Source of the DNA: JACMLX01 sp040384325
GTDB taxonomy: Bacteria; Gemmatimonadota; Gemmatimonadetes; Gemmatimonadales; Gemmatimonadaceae
Length of the DNA: 64,000 nucleotides
Direction of reading: 5' to 3'
Assembly (NCBI GenBank): GCA_040384325.1
Contig: JAZKJL010000001.1
Span: forward strand, 434,001-498,000
Shown: positions 10,011 through 19,156 of the stretch, piece by piece
How positions within the stretch are numbered: position 1 is the stretch's first letter
How the letters are laid out: every line of letters starts with the position of its first letter
Translations under genes and position numbers: made by a program
The notes under the pieces: model-generated
Told to the model about the DNA's origin: nothing
The model's input: only the letters and a program-made list of their open reading frames with translations
Database searches by the model: none

Positions 10011-11666
10011 ATGTCACGCAACGTTCGGGCACCACGAGGAGCTACGCGCACCGCGAAGGGGTGGATTCAGGAAGCGGCAAAACGCATGCTCATGAACAAC
10101 CTCGACGCTGAGGTCGCCGAGCGGCCTGACGACCTGGTCGTGTACGGTGGGCGGGGCAAGGCGGCGCGTGACTGGCGGTCATTCGACACGATCGTGGCGA
10201 CGCTCGATCGGCTGGAGAACGACGAGACGCTGCTCGTCCAGTCCGGCAAGCCGGTGGCGGTGCTGGAAACACATCCGATGGCGCCGCGCGTGCTGATCGC
10301 GAACTCCAACCTCGTGCCACGGTGGGCCACGTGGGAGGAGTTCGATCGGCTCGACAAGCTGGGGCTGATGATGTACGGCCAGATGACCGCCGGCAGCTGG
10401 ATCTACATCGGCACACAGGGGATCCTGCAGGGCACCTACGAGACCTTCGCCGGTGCCGCCGACCGACACTTCGGCGGCACGCTCGCTGGCACGATCACGG
10501 TCACCGCAGGCCTCGGCGGCATGGGTGGCGCGCAGCCGCTGGCGGTGACGCTGGCGGGTGGCGTCAGCATCTGCGTCGAGATCGACGCGACACGCATCCA
10601 GCGCCGACTCGAGACGCGATACCTCGACACCGTGGCCTCGTCGCTCGATGATGCGATCCGCCAGGCCGAGTTGGCGAAGCGTGAACGGCGCGCGCTGTCG
10701 ATCGGGTTGCTCGGCAACGCGGCTGTCATCCTGCCCGAGATGGTCGCGCGCGGCTTCACGCCCGATCTCGTCACCGACCAGACGTCGTCGCACGACCCGC
10801 TGATCGGCTACCTCCCCGTCACGCGCGCCGACGAGGACGTGGACACACTCCGTCGCACCACGCCGGACGATTACCTGGCGCGCGTGCGCGACGCGATGGT
10901 GACGCACGTGGATGCGATCGTGACGATGCAGAAGCGTGGCGCCATCGCGTTCGACTACGGCAACAACCTGCGCGCACAGGCGCAGCTGGCGGGATACGCC
11001 GATGCGTTCAGTTATCCGGGCTTCGTGCCGGCGTTCATTCGCGAGAGTTTCTGCGAAGGGCGCGGGCCGTTCCGGTGGGTCGCGTTGAGCGGTGATCCGG
11101 CCGACATCGCGGCCACCGACGCGGCGATGAAGGACCTCTTCCCCGACGACGCGCGGTTGCAGCAGTGGCTGGGCTGGGCCGGCGAACGCATCGCATTCCA
11201 GGGCTTGCCGGCGCGCATCTGCTGGCTTGGATATCGGCAGCGTGACAAGGCGGGACGGCTCTTCAATGCGATGGTGCGCGATGGTCGCCTTTCGGCGCCG
11301 ATCGTGATCGGTCGCGACCACCTCGACGCAGGTTCGGTGGCGAGCCCGTATCGCGAGACGGAGGCGATGCGCGATGGCAGTGATGCGGTGAGTGACTGGC
11401 CGCTGCTCAACTTCGCCACCGGCATCGCCAGCGGCGCGGCGTGGATGAGTTTCCATCACGGCGGTGGCGTCGGCATGGGATACAGCCAGCATTCCGGCCT
11501 GGTGGCGGTGGCCGACGGTACCGCCGAGGCGGATGAACGACTGCGACGCTGCCTGACGAACGATCCGGCGATGGGTGTGATCCGTCACGCCGATGCCGGC
11601 TACGACACCGCGCTGCGCGTGGTGCGCGAGCGTGGCGTGGACATGCCGTCGCTGGAGCAGGGTTGA
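10011..11666 (+). CDS. hutU: Urocanate hydratase
   Basis: HutU converts urocanate to 4-imidazolone-5-propionate using tightly bound NAD+, the second step of histidine breakdown. The 551-residue product has the family's usual length when started at the ATG at 10011; an upstream in-frame extension lacks conserved sequence. Visible hallmarks are LVVYGGRGKAARDW near the N-terminus, the NAD-binding GLGGMGGAQPLA loop (167-178), and FHHGGGVGMGYSQHSG near the C-terminus. The stop codon overlaps the hutG start by one base (TGATG), so the two are translationally coupled. It is the first gene of the hut operon and divergent from its probable regulator. Confidence 0.97.
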   Translation: MSRNVRAPRGATRTAKGWIQEAAKRMLMNNLDAEVAERPDDLVVYGGRGKAARDWRSFDTIVATLDRLENDETLLVQSGKPVAVLETHPMAPRVLIANSNLVPRWATWEEFDRLDKLGLMMYGQMTAGSWIYIGTQGILQGTYETFAGAADRHFGGTLAGTITVTAGLGGMGGAQPLAVTLAGGVSICVEIDATRIQRRLETRYLDTVASSLDDAIRQAELAKRERRALSIGLLGNAAVILPEMVARGFTPDLVTDQTSSHDPLIGYLPVTRADEDVDTLRRTTPDDYLARVRDAMVTHVDAIVTMQKRGAIAFDYGNNLRAQAQLAGYADAFSYPGFVPAFIRESFCEGRGPFRWVALSGDPADIAATDAAMKDLFPDDARLQQWLGWAGERIAFQGLPARICWLGYRQRDKAGRLFNAMVRDGRLSAPIVIGRDHLDAGSVASPYRETEAMRDGSDAVSDWPLLNFATGIASGAAWMSFHHGGGVGMGYSQHSGLVAVADGTAEADERLRRCLTNDPAMGVIRHADAGYDTALRVVRERGVDMPSLEQG

Positions 11667-12571
11667 TGCTCTCGTACGCCGGCATCAGCACCTTCGCCCG
11701 CGCGCCCCACGCGACGCTCGACAGTGAGTTCCACGTCGACGCCGCGGTGCTCGGCATTCCGTTCGACATCGCGCTCGGCTTCCGGCCGGGAGCACGGTTC
11801 GCTCCGCGGGCCATCCGTGATGCGTCGCTGCGGTATGCCGTGCCACCGGAGGGGCTGTGGAACTGGCACACCGATGACACGATGCTCGCGGGCCGCACAC
11901 TCTGCGACGCGGGCGACGTGGACCTGCCGAGCCTCGAGCCGGAATTGGCACACCGCCGCATCGAGGCGGCGGCGCGCGCCCTGCGGCAGCGCTGTCGACT
12001 GCCGCTGTTCCTCGGTGGCGATCACTCGGTCAGCTATCCGCTGCTCTGCGCCTTCGACGATGTGCCGGACCTGCACGTGGTGCAGCTCGACGCGCACCTC
12101 GACTTCACCGACGTGCGTGACGGCACGCGCTGGTCGAACTCGTCGCCGTTCCGACGCGCTGCGGAAGCGCTGCCGAACCTCGCCCACGTCACCACCATCG
12201 GCCTGCGCGGATTGCGCACCGATCGCGAGGCAGTGACTGCGGCACGTGCGCGCGGCCACACGCTGGTGCATGCCGACCAGGTCGCACCCAACGGCAGCGT
12301 GGGCAGTGACGTGCTGCCGGATGGCCGGTCGGTGTACCTCTCGATCGACGTCGATGTCTTCGATCCGGCGGTGCTGAGCGGCACCTCGAGCCCCGAAGTG
12401 GATGGGCTCACGCACCGACAGGTGGCGCACCTCATCCGCGCGGTGGCGGCGAGCAACACCATCGTCGGCATCGACTGCGTGGAGCTGGCCCCGAACCTCG
12501 ATCCGAGTGGCCTCAGCGCACTGGTGGTGGCGCGCCTGCTGGTGGAGACACTCGGCGTGGTGTTGCGGTGA
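11666..12571 (+). CDS. hutG: Formimidoylglutamase (arginase/ureohydrolase family)
   Basis: A 301-residue metal-dependent ureohydrolase. The binuclear Mn site is intact: GGDHS (117-121), DAHLDFTD (142-149) and SIDVDVFDP (226-234), giving ligands H120, D142, H144, D146, D228 and D230. Within hut it should hydrolyse N-formimino-L-glutamate to glutamate and formamide. The sequence after the last motif (SGTSSPEVDGLT) resembles agmatinases, so the assignment rests on the operon rather than on side-chain-specific residues. The start is the ATG overlapping the hutU stop; the end overlaps the GTG of hutI by 4 nt. Confidence 0.9.
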   Translation: MLSYAGISTFARAPHATLDSEFHVDAAVLGIPFDIALGFRPGARFAPRAIRDASLRYAVPPEGLWNWHTDDTMLAGRTLCDAGDVDLPSLEPELAHRRIEAAARALRQRCRLPLFLGGDHSVSYPLLCAFDDVPDLHVVQLDAHLDFTDVRDGTRWSNSSPFRRAAEALPNLAHVTTIGLRGLRTDREAVTAARARGHTLVHADQVAPNGSVGSDVLPDGRSVYLSIDVDVFDPAVLSGTSSPEVDGLTHRQVAHLIRAVAASNTIVGIDCVELAPNLDPSGLSALVVARLLVETLGVVLR

Positions 12572-13797
12572 ACGCTGACCGGCTGCTGACCAACATCGGG
12601 CAGCTGGTGACCCCATCCGGCAGCGGCGTGGTGCGCGGTCGAGCGATGCGCGACCTGACGGTCATCCGCGACGCGGCGATCGCCATCAGCGGTGGGCGGG
12701 TGACGTGGCGTGGGCCGCGGAGCGAATGGACCGGCAGCGCCGCGTCGGAGATCGACGCCGGCGGCCGAGCGGTGGTGCCGGGCATGATCGATCCGCACAC
12801 GCACGCGGTGTGGGGCGGTGATCGCCTGGCCGACTTCGACGCGCGCACCAGCGGCAAGTCGTACGAGGCGATCCTTGCGGGCGGCGGCGGAATCCGTCAC
12901 ACGGTGGCGTGCACCAACGCCACGTCCATGGAGGTGCTGCAGGCCACGGCGACGCAGCGGTTGCAGCGCATGATGGCGGCCGGTGCGACCACGATCGAGA
13001 TCAAGAGCGGGTACGGTGCCACTTGGGAGGGTGAGACGCGGCAGCTGGACCTGGTTCGTGCGCTCGAGCTGCACGTGCCGGCACGATTGGTCGCCACCAT
13101 GCTCTTCCACGTGCCGCCGGCCGATCCCGGCGTGCGCGACGCCTACGTGCGTGAGGCGGTGGAGGAATGGATCCCCGCGCTGGCGCTCGACGATCGTGCA
13201 TCGGCGATCGATGTGTTCATCGAGCGTGAAGCGTTCTCGCTGGCGGAAGCGGACCAGTTGATGCGCGCCGCGCGGGCGGCAGGACTGGCCTGCAAGGCAC
13301 ACGCCGACCAGTTCAGTGCGATGGGTGCCACGGAACTGGCGATCGGCCACGGCGCGCTGAGCGTGGATCATCTCGAGGCCAGCGGACCGGCGCAGGTGAC
13401 GGCGCTGGCGGAAAGCCCCACCGTCGGTGTGCTGCTGCCCGGCGTCACGCTGCACCTCGGCCTGCCTGCCGCACCGGGTCGTGCACTGATCGACGCCGGT
13501 GCCGCCGTGGCCGTCGGCACTGATTGCAATCCGGGCTCGTCGCCGCTGTTCTCCATCAGCCTCGCGATGGCGCTGGCGGTGCGGCTGAATGGCCTCACTG
13601 CCGCCGAGGCGCTGACGGCGGTGACCGCCAACGCGGCGGCGGCGCTGCACATGGCCGACGTGGGCCGCATCGCGCCGGGCATGTCGGCAGACTTCCTCAT
13701 TCTCCGATCCGCCGACTGGCGTGATCTTCCGTATACCCTCGGTGACGACGCAGTGGACCGTGTCTTCATCACCGGCTTCGAGCTGCCCCGAACATGA
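12568..13797 (+). CDS. hutI: Imidazolonepropionase
   Basis: A 409-residue amidohydrolase that opens the imidazolone ring to give N-formimino-L-glutamate. Metal ligands H77 and H79 lie in the HTHAVW motif; further hallmarks are EIKSGYG, CKAHADQFSAMGATELA and VGTDCNPGSSP, all diagnostic for HutI. The GTG start at 12568 overlaps the hutG stop (GTGA), and the stop overlaps the hutH ATG (ATGA), so it is coupled on both sides. Confidence 0.97.
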   Translation: MNADRLLTNIGQLVTPSGSGVVRGRAMRDLTVIRDAAIAISGGRVTWRGPRSEWTGSAASEIDAGGRAVVPGMIDPHTHAVWGGDRLADFDARTSGKSYEAILAGGGGIRHTVACTNATSMEVLQATATQRLQRMMAAGATTIEIKSGYGATWEGETRQLDLVRALELHVPARLVATMLFHVPPADPGVRDAYVREAVEEWIPALALDDRASAIDVFIEREAFSLAEADQLMRAARAAGLACKAHADQFSAMGATELAIGHGALSVDHLEASGPAQVTALAESPTVGVLLPGVTLHLGLPAAPGRALIDAGAAVAVGTDCNPGSSPLFSISLAMALAVRLNGLTAAEALTAVTANAAAALHMADVGRIAPGMSADFLILRSADWRDLPYTLGDDAVDRVFITGFELPRT

Positions 13798-15326
13798 CCT
13801 CCGATCCCGTCCTGATTGGACAGCCGCTGACCGTGGACGACGTGGTGCGCGTGGCCCGGCATGGCGCCACCGTGCAACTGGCTGCCGACGCCGTGCCGCG
13901 CATCGACGCCAGCCGCGCGTACGTGGAGTCGCTGGTGGCGGCCGATCGCACCGTCTACGGCATCACCACCGGCTTCGGGCGGCTGGCCAGCGTGCGCATC
14001 GCCGCCGGTGACGTGCGGCAGTTGCAGCGCAACCTGCTGGTGTCGCACGCGATGGGCGTCGGCACACCGCTGAGCACCGAAGTGGTGCGCGCGATGCTGT
14101 TGCTCCGCGCGCAGTCGCTCTCCTTCGGATTCAGCGGCATTCGCCTGCAGGTGATCCAGCTGCTGCTGGAGTGCCTCGATCGCGGCGTGCATCCCGTGAT
14201 CCCGAGCCAGGGATCGGTGGGCGCGAGTGGTGACCTGGCGCCGCTGGCGCACATGGCGCTGCCGCTGATCGGGGAAGGGAAGGCGGAGTATCAGGGCACG
14301 ATCCTCTCCGGGCGCGACGCCCTGGCGCAGGCCGGCCTCGAGCCGGTGGTGCTGGAAGCGAAGGAAGGGTTGGCCCTGATCAACGGCACGCAGGCGATGA
14401 CCGCCATCGGTGCGTTGCTGGTGCATGACGCGCAGCGGCTGGCGACGCTGGCCGACATCGCCGGCGCGATGTCGCTGGAGGCGCTCAAGGGCACCGCGAC
14501 GGCCTTCGATGCGCGCGTGACCACGGTGCGTGCGCATCCGGGTGCGGCGAGTGTGGCGGGCAACCTGCGCCGCCTCGCTGCCGACAGCCCGATCCACGCC
14601 TCGCACGCCGACTGCGAGAAGCTGCAGGATGCGTACAGCCTGCGTTGCATGCCGCAGGTGCACGGCGCCAGCCGCGATGCACTCACGCACGTGCGCGACG
14701 TCGTCACGCGCGAGTGCAACGCCGTCACCGACAACCCGCTGGTGTTCGCCGACACCGATCACGTGATCTCCGCCGGCAACTTCCACGGCCAGCCGGTGGC
14801 ACTGGTGATGGACTACGCCAAGATCGCGATCGCCGAGCTGGCCAACATCAGCGAACGCCGTGTCGAGCACATGCTCGACCCCGCAGTGAGCGGCCTGCCG
14901 GCATTCCTGTCGATGCAGGGCGGGCTGAATTCCGGCCTCATGATCAGCCAGTACACGGCCGCCAGCCTGGTGAGCGAGAACAAGGTGCTGGCGCACCCTG
15001 CCAGCGTGGACAGCATCCCCACCAGCGCCAACCAGGAGGATCACGTCAGCATGGGCACCACCAGTGCCCGGCAGTGCGCGATGATCCTCGACAATGCGAC
15101 GTGGGTGATCGCGATCGAGTTGCTGAATGCGGCGCAGGCGCTCGACTTCCACCAGCCGCTGGTGCCCGGCCCGGGCGTGGGTGCAGCGCGCGATGCCTTG
15201 CGTCGTGTGGTGCCGCCGCTGGAGACCGATCGCATGCTGACGCCCGACCTGGAAGCGGTGCGGACCATCATGCTCGACGGGTCGCTGTGTGCTGCCGTCG
15301 AGACGGCGATCGGGGCGCTGGCGTGA
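13794..15326 (+). CDS. hutH: Histidine ammonia-lyase
   Basis: A 510-residue enzyme that deaminates histidine to urocanate, the first step of the pathway. The Ala-Ser-Gly triad that cyclises into the MIO electrophile is A144-S145-G146 in SQGSVGASGDLAPLAHM, matching the spacing of characterised HALs. YGITTGFG near the N-terminus and the QEDHVSMG region near residue 415 also match. In the operon it comes last of the four hut genes although it acts first. Its stop overlaps the start of a thioredoxin-like gene by one base. Confidence 0.98.
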   Translation: MTSDPVLIGQPLTVDDVVRVARHGATVQLAADAVPRIDASRAYVESLVAADRTVYGITTGFGRLASVRIAAGDVRQLQRNLLVSHAMGVGTPLSTEVVRAMLLLRAQSLSFGFSGIRLQVIQLLLECLDRGVHPVIPSQGSVGASGDLAPLAHMALPLIGEGKAEYQGTILSGRDALAQAGLEPVVLEAKEGLALINGTQAMTAIGALLVHDAQRLATLADIAGAMSLEALKGTATAFDARVTTVRAHPGAASVAGNLRRLAADSPIHASHADCEKLQDAYSLRCMPQVHGASRDALTHVRDVVTRECNAVTDNPLVFADTDHVISAGNFHGQPVALVMDYAKIAIAELANISERRVEHMLDPAVSGLPAFLSMQGGLNSGLMISQYTAASLVSENKVLAHPASVDSIPTSANQEDHVSMGTTSARQCAMILDNATWVIAIELLNAAQALDFHQPLVPGPGVGAARDALRRVVPPLETDRMLTPDLEAVRTIMLDGSLCAAVETAIGALA

Positions 15327-15868
15327 TGCACGGCGCCTGGCGGCTGTTTCGGAGCGCCGCCTTGCTGCTCACCACCGCCGCGTCGTTGACGGCACAGGCC
15401 GCGCGTCCGGCGGAACCACTCATCGGCCGCGTCGTACCGACCTTCGCCTGGCCGGCGATGGACGACAGCGTCACCATCATCTCCCCGCTGTCGCTGCAGG
15501 GCTCCGTGGTGCTGATCGACCTCTGGGGCACCTGGTGCGGCCCCTGTCGCCGCGAGATGCCGTTCCTGCACGACGCCTGGACACGCTATCACGCGCGCGG
15601 CTTCGAGATCGTCAGCGTCGCATTCGACGTGTCACCGGGAAAGGTCGCGGCGTTTCGGCGCGCGCTCTTTCCGATGCCGTGGCAGCACGTCTACGCCACC
15701 GCCGCCATCGAGGCCGAGGCGACCCGCATCTTCCGCGTCGACAACTTCCCGCGCGCCGTGCTGATCGACCGGGACGGCACGGTGTTGCGTGTGGACGAGG
15801 GGCTGCGCGGCCCGAAGCTGGCCGCCACGCTCGAGACGATTTTCAGCGCGCGACCGACACGACGCTGA
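15326..15868 (+). CDS. TlpA/ResA-like thioredoxin-fold protein, secreted
   Basis: A 180-residue protein with a signal peptide (about 1-25, probable cleavage after AQA) and a thioredoxin domain. The active site is WCGPC (C71, C74), with the cis-Pro segment DNFPRAVLIDRDG near 136-148. It should act in the periplasm as a reductant of disulfides, as TlpA/ResA proteins do for cytochrome c or oxidase maturation. The ATG overlaps the hutH stop, so it appears to be cotranslated with the hut operon, an association without an obvious metabolic reason. A hairpin follows before a convergent gene. Confidence 0.85.
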   Translation: MHGAWRLFRSAALLLTTAASLTAQAARPAEPLIGRVVPTFAWPAMDDSVTIISPLSLQGSVVLIDLWGTWCGPCRREMPFLHDAWTRYHARGFEIVSVAFDVSPGKVAAFRRALFPMPWQHVYATAAIEAEATRIFRVDNFPRAVLIDRDGTVLRVDEGLRGPKLAATLETIFSARPTRR

Positions 15869-15870
15869 CA

Positions 15871-15895
15871 CGCCGCCACCAGCGCCGTGGCGGCG
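15871..15895. terminator. Bidirectional hairpin between tlpA-like gene and ABC-F gene
   Basis: A perfect 9-bp GC-rich stem (15871-15879 with 15887-15895, 7-nt loop) lies between two convergent stop codons. There is no T tract. Confidence 0.6.
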
Positions 15896-15901
15896 CTGTG
15901 G

Positions 15902-17833
15902 TCAGGCCTTGTCCAGCAGCGACGTGTTCTCGGCCCACGTCGTCATCGCGTCGTCCAGCAGGCGCTGCGCGGCGCTGAGTTCCTTCTCCAGCCGCTTCGC
16001 TTCGCGCGCCTTGTCGGGGGTGCCGTCGTAGAGGTCCCCATCCTCCAGCGCCTGCTGCAGCTTGCTTACCCGCTCCTCCAGCCGCAGCACCTCGCGCTCC
16101 GAATCCTCGGCAGCCTTCTTCGCCGCCTTGCGCGCCTGCGCCGCGCGATCGTCGCCGCCTTTCGCCTTCTGCGCCGCCACCTTCTCCTTCTCGCGCTTGC
16201 CCTGCAGCGCGGCGGAGGTCTGCGATGCCAGCCTGGCGCGGCGCTCCGCCTCGGCCAGCTCCCACTCTACGAATGGCCCGTCGAAGTCGCGCAGCCGCGT
16301 GCCATCGAACGACCACACGCGCGTCGCCAGTTCGCGCAGGAACGCCCGATCGTGGCTGACGAGGATCACCGTGCCCTCGTACTCCTCGATCGCGTCCTCG
16401 AGCGCCTCGATGCTTTCCACGTCGAGGTGGTTGGTGGGCTCGTCGAGCACCAGCAGGTTCGCCTTCTGCAACATGATCAGCGCCAGCGCGACGCGCGCGC
16501 GCTCGCCACCGCTCAGCGTGCTGATGGTGCGCATCACACTGTCGCCGCTGAACCCGAATGCGCCGAGGTGGCCCTGGATGTTGCCACGACCCCAGAGTGG
16601 ACGCACGTCCTGGATCGCCTCGTAGATCGTGCGTTCCAGCGGCAGCTGGCCGAGATCCTGCCGATACCACGCCGCATCCACCGAGCCGCCCACGCTGGCC
16701 GCGCCACCGGCCGCTTCGCGCGCGCCGAGGATCGTCGCGATCAGCGTGGACTTGCCGGCGCCGTTCGGTCCCACCAGCGCGATCACGTCGGCGCGCATCG
16801 CGGTCAGCGTCACGTCCTCCAGCAGCACGCGGTCGCCCACCGCCACACGCAGCTTGTCGGTGTGCAGCACGCGATCACCGCCACGATCACCGATCTCGAG
16901 GCGCAGCGACATCGCGCCTGCCTCGCCGGGCGGCGGGGAGAGGCGGGGCAGGCGACTGAGCTTCGAGCGACGCCCCTTCGCCTGCGCGCTGTTCTGGCCA
17001 GCGAGGTGGCGACGGATGTACTCCTCTTCCTTGGCGATGAACTTCTGCTGCTTGTCCAGCTGGCGACTGAACGCGAGCATCCGTTCCTCGCGCTGGCTCA
17101 CGAACGACGAATAGCCGCCGGTGTACGCGTGCGTCGTGCCGCCGGTGACGTGCAGGATGTGATCCACCGTCTCGTCGAGGAAGGCACGGTCGTGGCTGAT
17201 CACCACCACCGTTTCGCCCAGCTCGCCGAGGTACGTCTGGAGCCAGCGCGTGGTGTCGAGGTCGAGATGGTTCGTCGGTTCGTCGAGCAGCAGCAGCTCC
17301 GCCGGTGCCGCCAGCTGCGCGGCCAGGCCCACGCGACCGCGCTCACCGCCGCTCAGTCCCTTCAGCGCCCGCGTCCGCGACTCGATCGCATCGAAGCCGA
17401 GGCCCTGCAGCACCTTGTCGATGCGCGCCGGGAAGTCGTAGCCCCCTTCGTGCATGAACTTCTCCTGCAGGCGGCCGTAGCGATCCATCAGTGCCTCGTC
17501 GCCATCGCCCAGTTGCTCGGCCAGCACGCCCATCTCCTTCTCGATCGCGATCAGCGGCGCATACGCGGCGGCCGCGGCCTCCCACACCGTGGTCGCGTCA
17601 CCGAAGTCGCGGTGCTGGTCCAGCAGCGACACCTTCAGCCCCGGCTGCCGCGCCAGCGACCCTTTGCTCGGCTGCAGCTTGCCGGTGATGATGTGGAACA
17701 GCGTGGACTTGCCGGCGCCGTTGCGCCCGATGATGCCCCACCGTTCGCCGCGGGCGATGGTGAACGACACATCCTTCAGCAGCGTGGTCGCACCGAAGGC
17801 AACGCCGACTTCGGCGAGGGAAATGAGCGTCAT
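15902..17833 (-). CDS. ABC-F family ATP-binding protein
   Basis: A 643-residue soluble protein with two ABC ATPase domains and no membrane part. Domain 1 has Walker A GRNGAGKST (36-44), the LSGGERGRVGL signature and Walker B LLLLDEPTNHLD. Domain 2 has GPNGAGKST, LSGGERARVAL and LLVLDEPTNHLD. A charged linker with an arm separates them, and a C-terminal coiled coil (about 545-640) follows, as in Uup-like ABC-F proteins. ABC-F proteins act on ribosomes or, for Uup, on DNA-related processes; which applies here is unknown. It lies 51 bp downstream of the DUF3037-like gene on the same strand. Confidence 0.92.
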   Translation of the reverse strand: MTLISLAEVGVAFGATTLLKDVSFTIARGERWGIIGRNGAGKSTLFHIITGKLQPSKGSLARQPGLKVSLLDQHRDFGDATTVWEAAAAAYAPLIAIEKEMGVLAEQLGDGDEALMDRYGRLQEKFMHEGGYDFPARIDKVLQGLGFDAIESRTRALKGLSGGERGRVGLAAQLAAPAELLLLDEPTNHLDLDTTRWLQTYLGELGETVVVISHDRAFLDETVDHILHVTGGTTHAYTGGYSSFVSQREERMLAFSRQLDKQQKFIAKEEEYIRRHLAGQNSAQAKGRRSKLSRLPRLSPPPGEAGAMSLRLEIGDRGGDRVLHTDKLRVAVGDRVLLEDVTLTAMRADVIALVGPNGAGKSTLIATILGAREAAGGAASVGGSVDAAWYRQDLGQLPLERTIYEAIQDVRPLWGRGNIQGHLGAFGFSGDSVMRTISTLSGGERARVALALIMLQKANLLVLDEPTNHLDVESIEALEDAIEEYEGTVILVSHDRAFLRELATRVWSFDGTRLRDFDGPFVEWELAEAERRARLASQTSAALQGKREKEKVAAQKAKGGDDRAAQARKAAKKAAEDSEREVLRLEERVSKLQQALEDGDLYDGTPDKAREAKRLEKELSAAQRLLDDAMTTWAENTSLLDKA

Positions 17834-17884
17834 GACCTGAGATTCCGGGAAAGGCTGGTGAGCGCGGCGCGGTGCGGCACGCGC

Positions 17885-18277
17885 TCAGCCGGAGACGTAC
17901 TGGGCGAACAGGCGCGCCAGAGTTCGTTCCGGATCGCCGTCGCACAATCCTTCGTGCACCGGCGAGGCCTGCAGCACGTCGGATCGAGGTGCGGTCAGCC
18001 AGTGGAAGCGTTCCGACGTCGGTGCCAGCGCAATCGGCCCCGCCTGCGCATCTCCACTCGCCACACGTTCCATCGTACGCAGATACTTCGCCAGCATGCC
18101 GACATCCACGCTCGGCACGCGTACGCGCAGGGTGCTCTCGTTGGTCAGCGCGAGCAGTCCCAGGAAGCCGGCCTGTCGGGCGTGCAGCAACACCCCCACC
18201 GGCACGAACGCGCCGAGGTGCACGTGCGGCACGGCGCGCAGCACCGCGAAGTCGTAAGCCATCGGTGCCTCGCTCAT
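17885..18277 (-). CDS. DUF3037-like small protein paired with HipA-like kinase
   Basis: A 130-residue protein of unknown function. I recognise the pattern of DUF3037 proteins: a short N-terminal AYDFAVLRAVPHVHLGAFVPVGVLLHA strand-rich segment, a helical middle (VPSVDVGMLAKYLRTMERVA) and a C-terminal LARLFAQYVSG. This family is commonly encoded beside HipA-like kinases, as here: its ATG overlaps the kinase stop (ATGA at 18274-18277). It has no signal peptide or membrane helix. It may be a partner or substrate of the kinase; that is inference from coupling only. Confidence 0.7.
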   Translation of the reverse strand: MSEAPMAYDFAVLRAVPHVHLGAFVPVGVLLHARQAGFLGLLALTNESTLRVRVPSVDVGMLAKYLRTMERVASGDAQAGPIALAPTSERFHWLTAPRSDVLQASPVHEGLCDGDPERTLARLFAQYVSG

Positions 18278-19113
18278 CGACGCGCCGAGTAGGGCTGCGC
18301 TGGCGCCGCACGCAGTGCATCACGGGCCTCGATCGCGGCGGCGGTGAAGGCCGGCGACGCCGCACGGCGTCCTCGCAGGTACGTCACGTACCGTGCGCGC
18401 GCCGTGTCGGCGTCCGGCGAGTCGTCGCCGGTCACCGGGTCCATCAGCAACTCGTCGGGAATCGCCGCCACGATGCCGCGCAACACGTCGTCGCCGAGCG
18501 CATGCAGCGCCGTCTCCGCCACCGCCTCGAGATCTCCGGTGCGCAGCAGCAGCACGTGCTGCCGGATCAACGGAAACGGCGTCGCCACGCGGGCCTCGGT
18601 GACACTCGGCCAGTCGTAGTGCATGTAGAGCGACGCACCATGGTCGATCAGCCACGGTTTCCGCTGCCAGACCAGCAGGTTCGGATTGCGGGCGGTGCGA
18701 TCGGGATTGGTGATGTACGCATCCAGCCACACCAGCAGCGTGGCGAACGGCACGTCCACCACCTCCTGTGCGGCCACCGGATCGAAGTTGAACGCGCCGT
18801 CCAGGTAGCGGAGGCCGATGTTGATGCCGCGGCTGGCCTTCAACAGCTCCTGGATCTCGGAGTCGGGTTCACTCTGCCCGAAGCGATCGGGCAGGTCGAT
18901 GATCGCCAGCTCCGGCACCGGCAATCCGATCGCCGACGCGATGCCATGCGCGATGACTTCCGCCACCAGCACCTTCGCGCCCTGGCCTGCGCCGCGGAAC
19001 TTGGCCACGAACAGGCCACCGCCGTCGGTGTCCACCACCGCCGGCAGCGATCCGCCTTCGCGCAGCGGCTGGACGTAGCGGGTGGCGCTGAAGCGCGGGA
19101 GCGAGGTGGACAT
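18274..19113 (-). CDS. HipA-like kinase (stand-alone, no HipB)
   Basis: A 279-residue protein with the HipA kinase fold. A Lys in an FVAKFRGAGQG segment (K38) and an acidic residue at E52 match nucleotide-binding positions. D131, the NPDRTARNPN loop (136-145) and IDHG (156-159, D157 as the metal-binding Asp) match the catalytic and metal sites. The start is the ATG at 19113; upstream codons in frame lack domain content. Classic HipA phosphorylates a glutamyl-tRNA synthetase and is held by HipB. Here there is no HTH antitoxin gene; the coupled partner is a DUF3037-like protein. It lies 43 bp downstream of the GlcNAc kinase gene on the same strand. Confidence 0.78.
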   Translation of the reverse strand: MSTSLPRFSATRYVQPLREGGSLPAVVDTDGGGLFVAKFRGAGQGAKVLVAEVIAHGIASAIGLPVPELAIIDLPDRFGQSEPDSEIQELLKASRGINIGLRYLDGAFNFDPVAAQEVVDVPFATLLVWLDAYITNPDRTARNPNLLVWQRKPWLIDHGASLYMHYDWPSVTEARVATPFPLIRQHVLLLRTGDLEAVAETALHALGDDVLRGIVAAIPDELLMDPVTGDDSPDADTARARYVTYLRGRRAASPAFTAAAIEARDALRAAPAQPYSARR

Positions 19114-19156
19114 GTCGAGCAATCTAGCCCCGCCCGGCACCGCCGGACGGTTGGTG

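Noticed and set aside
15902..17833. ABC-F protein as a transporter ATPase or antibiotic-resistance gene
   Set aside because: There are no membrane partners, and nothing in the sequence singles out a resistance subtype; a general ABC-F call is all that is supported.
18274..19113. HipAB toxin-antitoxin module
   Set aside because: No HTH antitoxin gene lies on either side; the partner is DUF3037-like, so a classic HipAB call is not supported.
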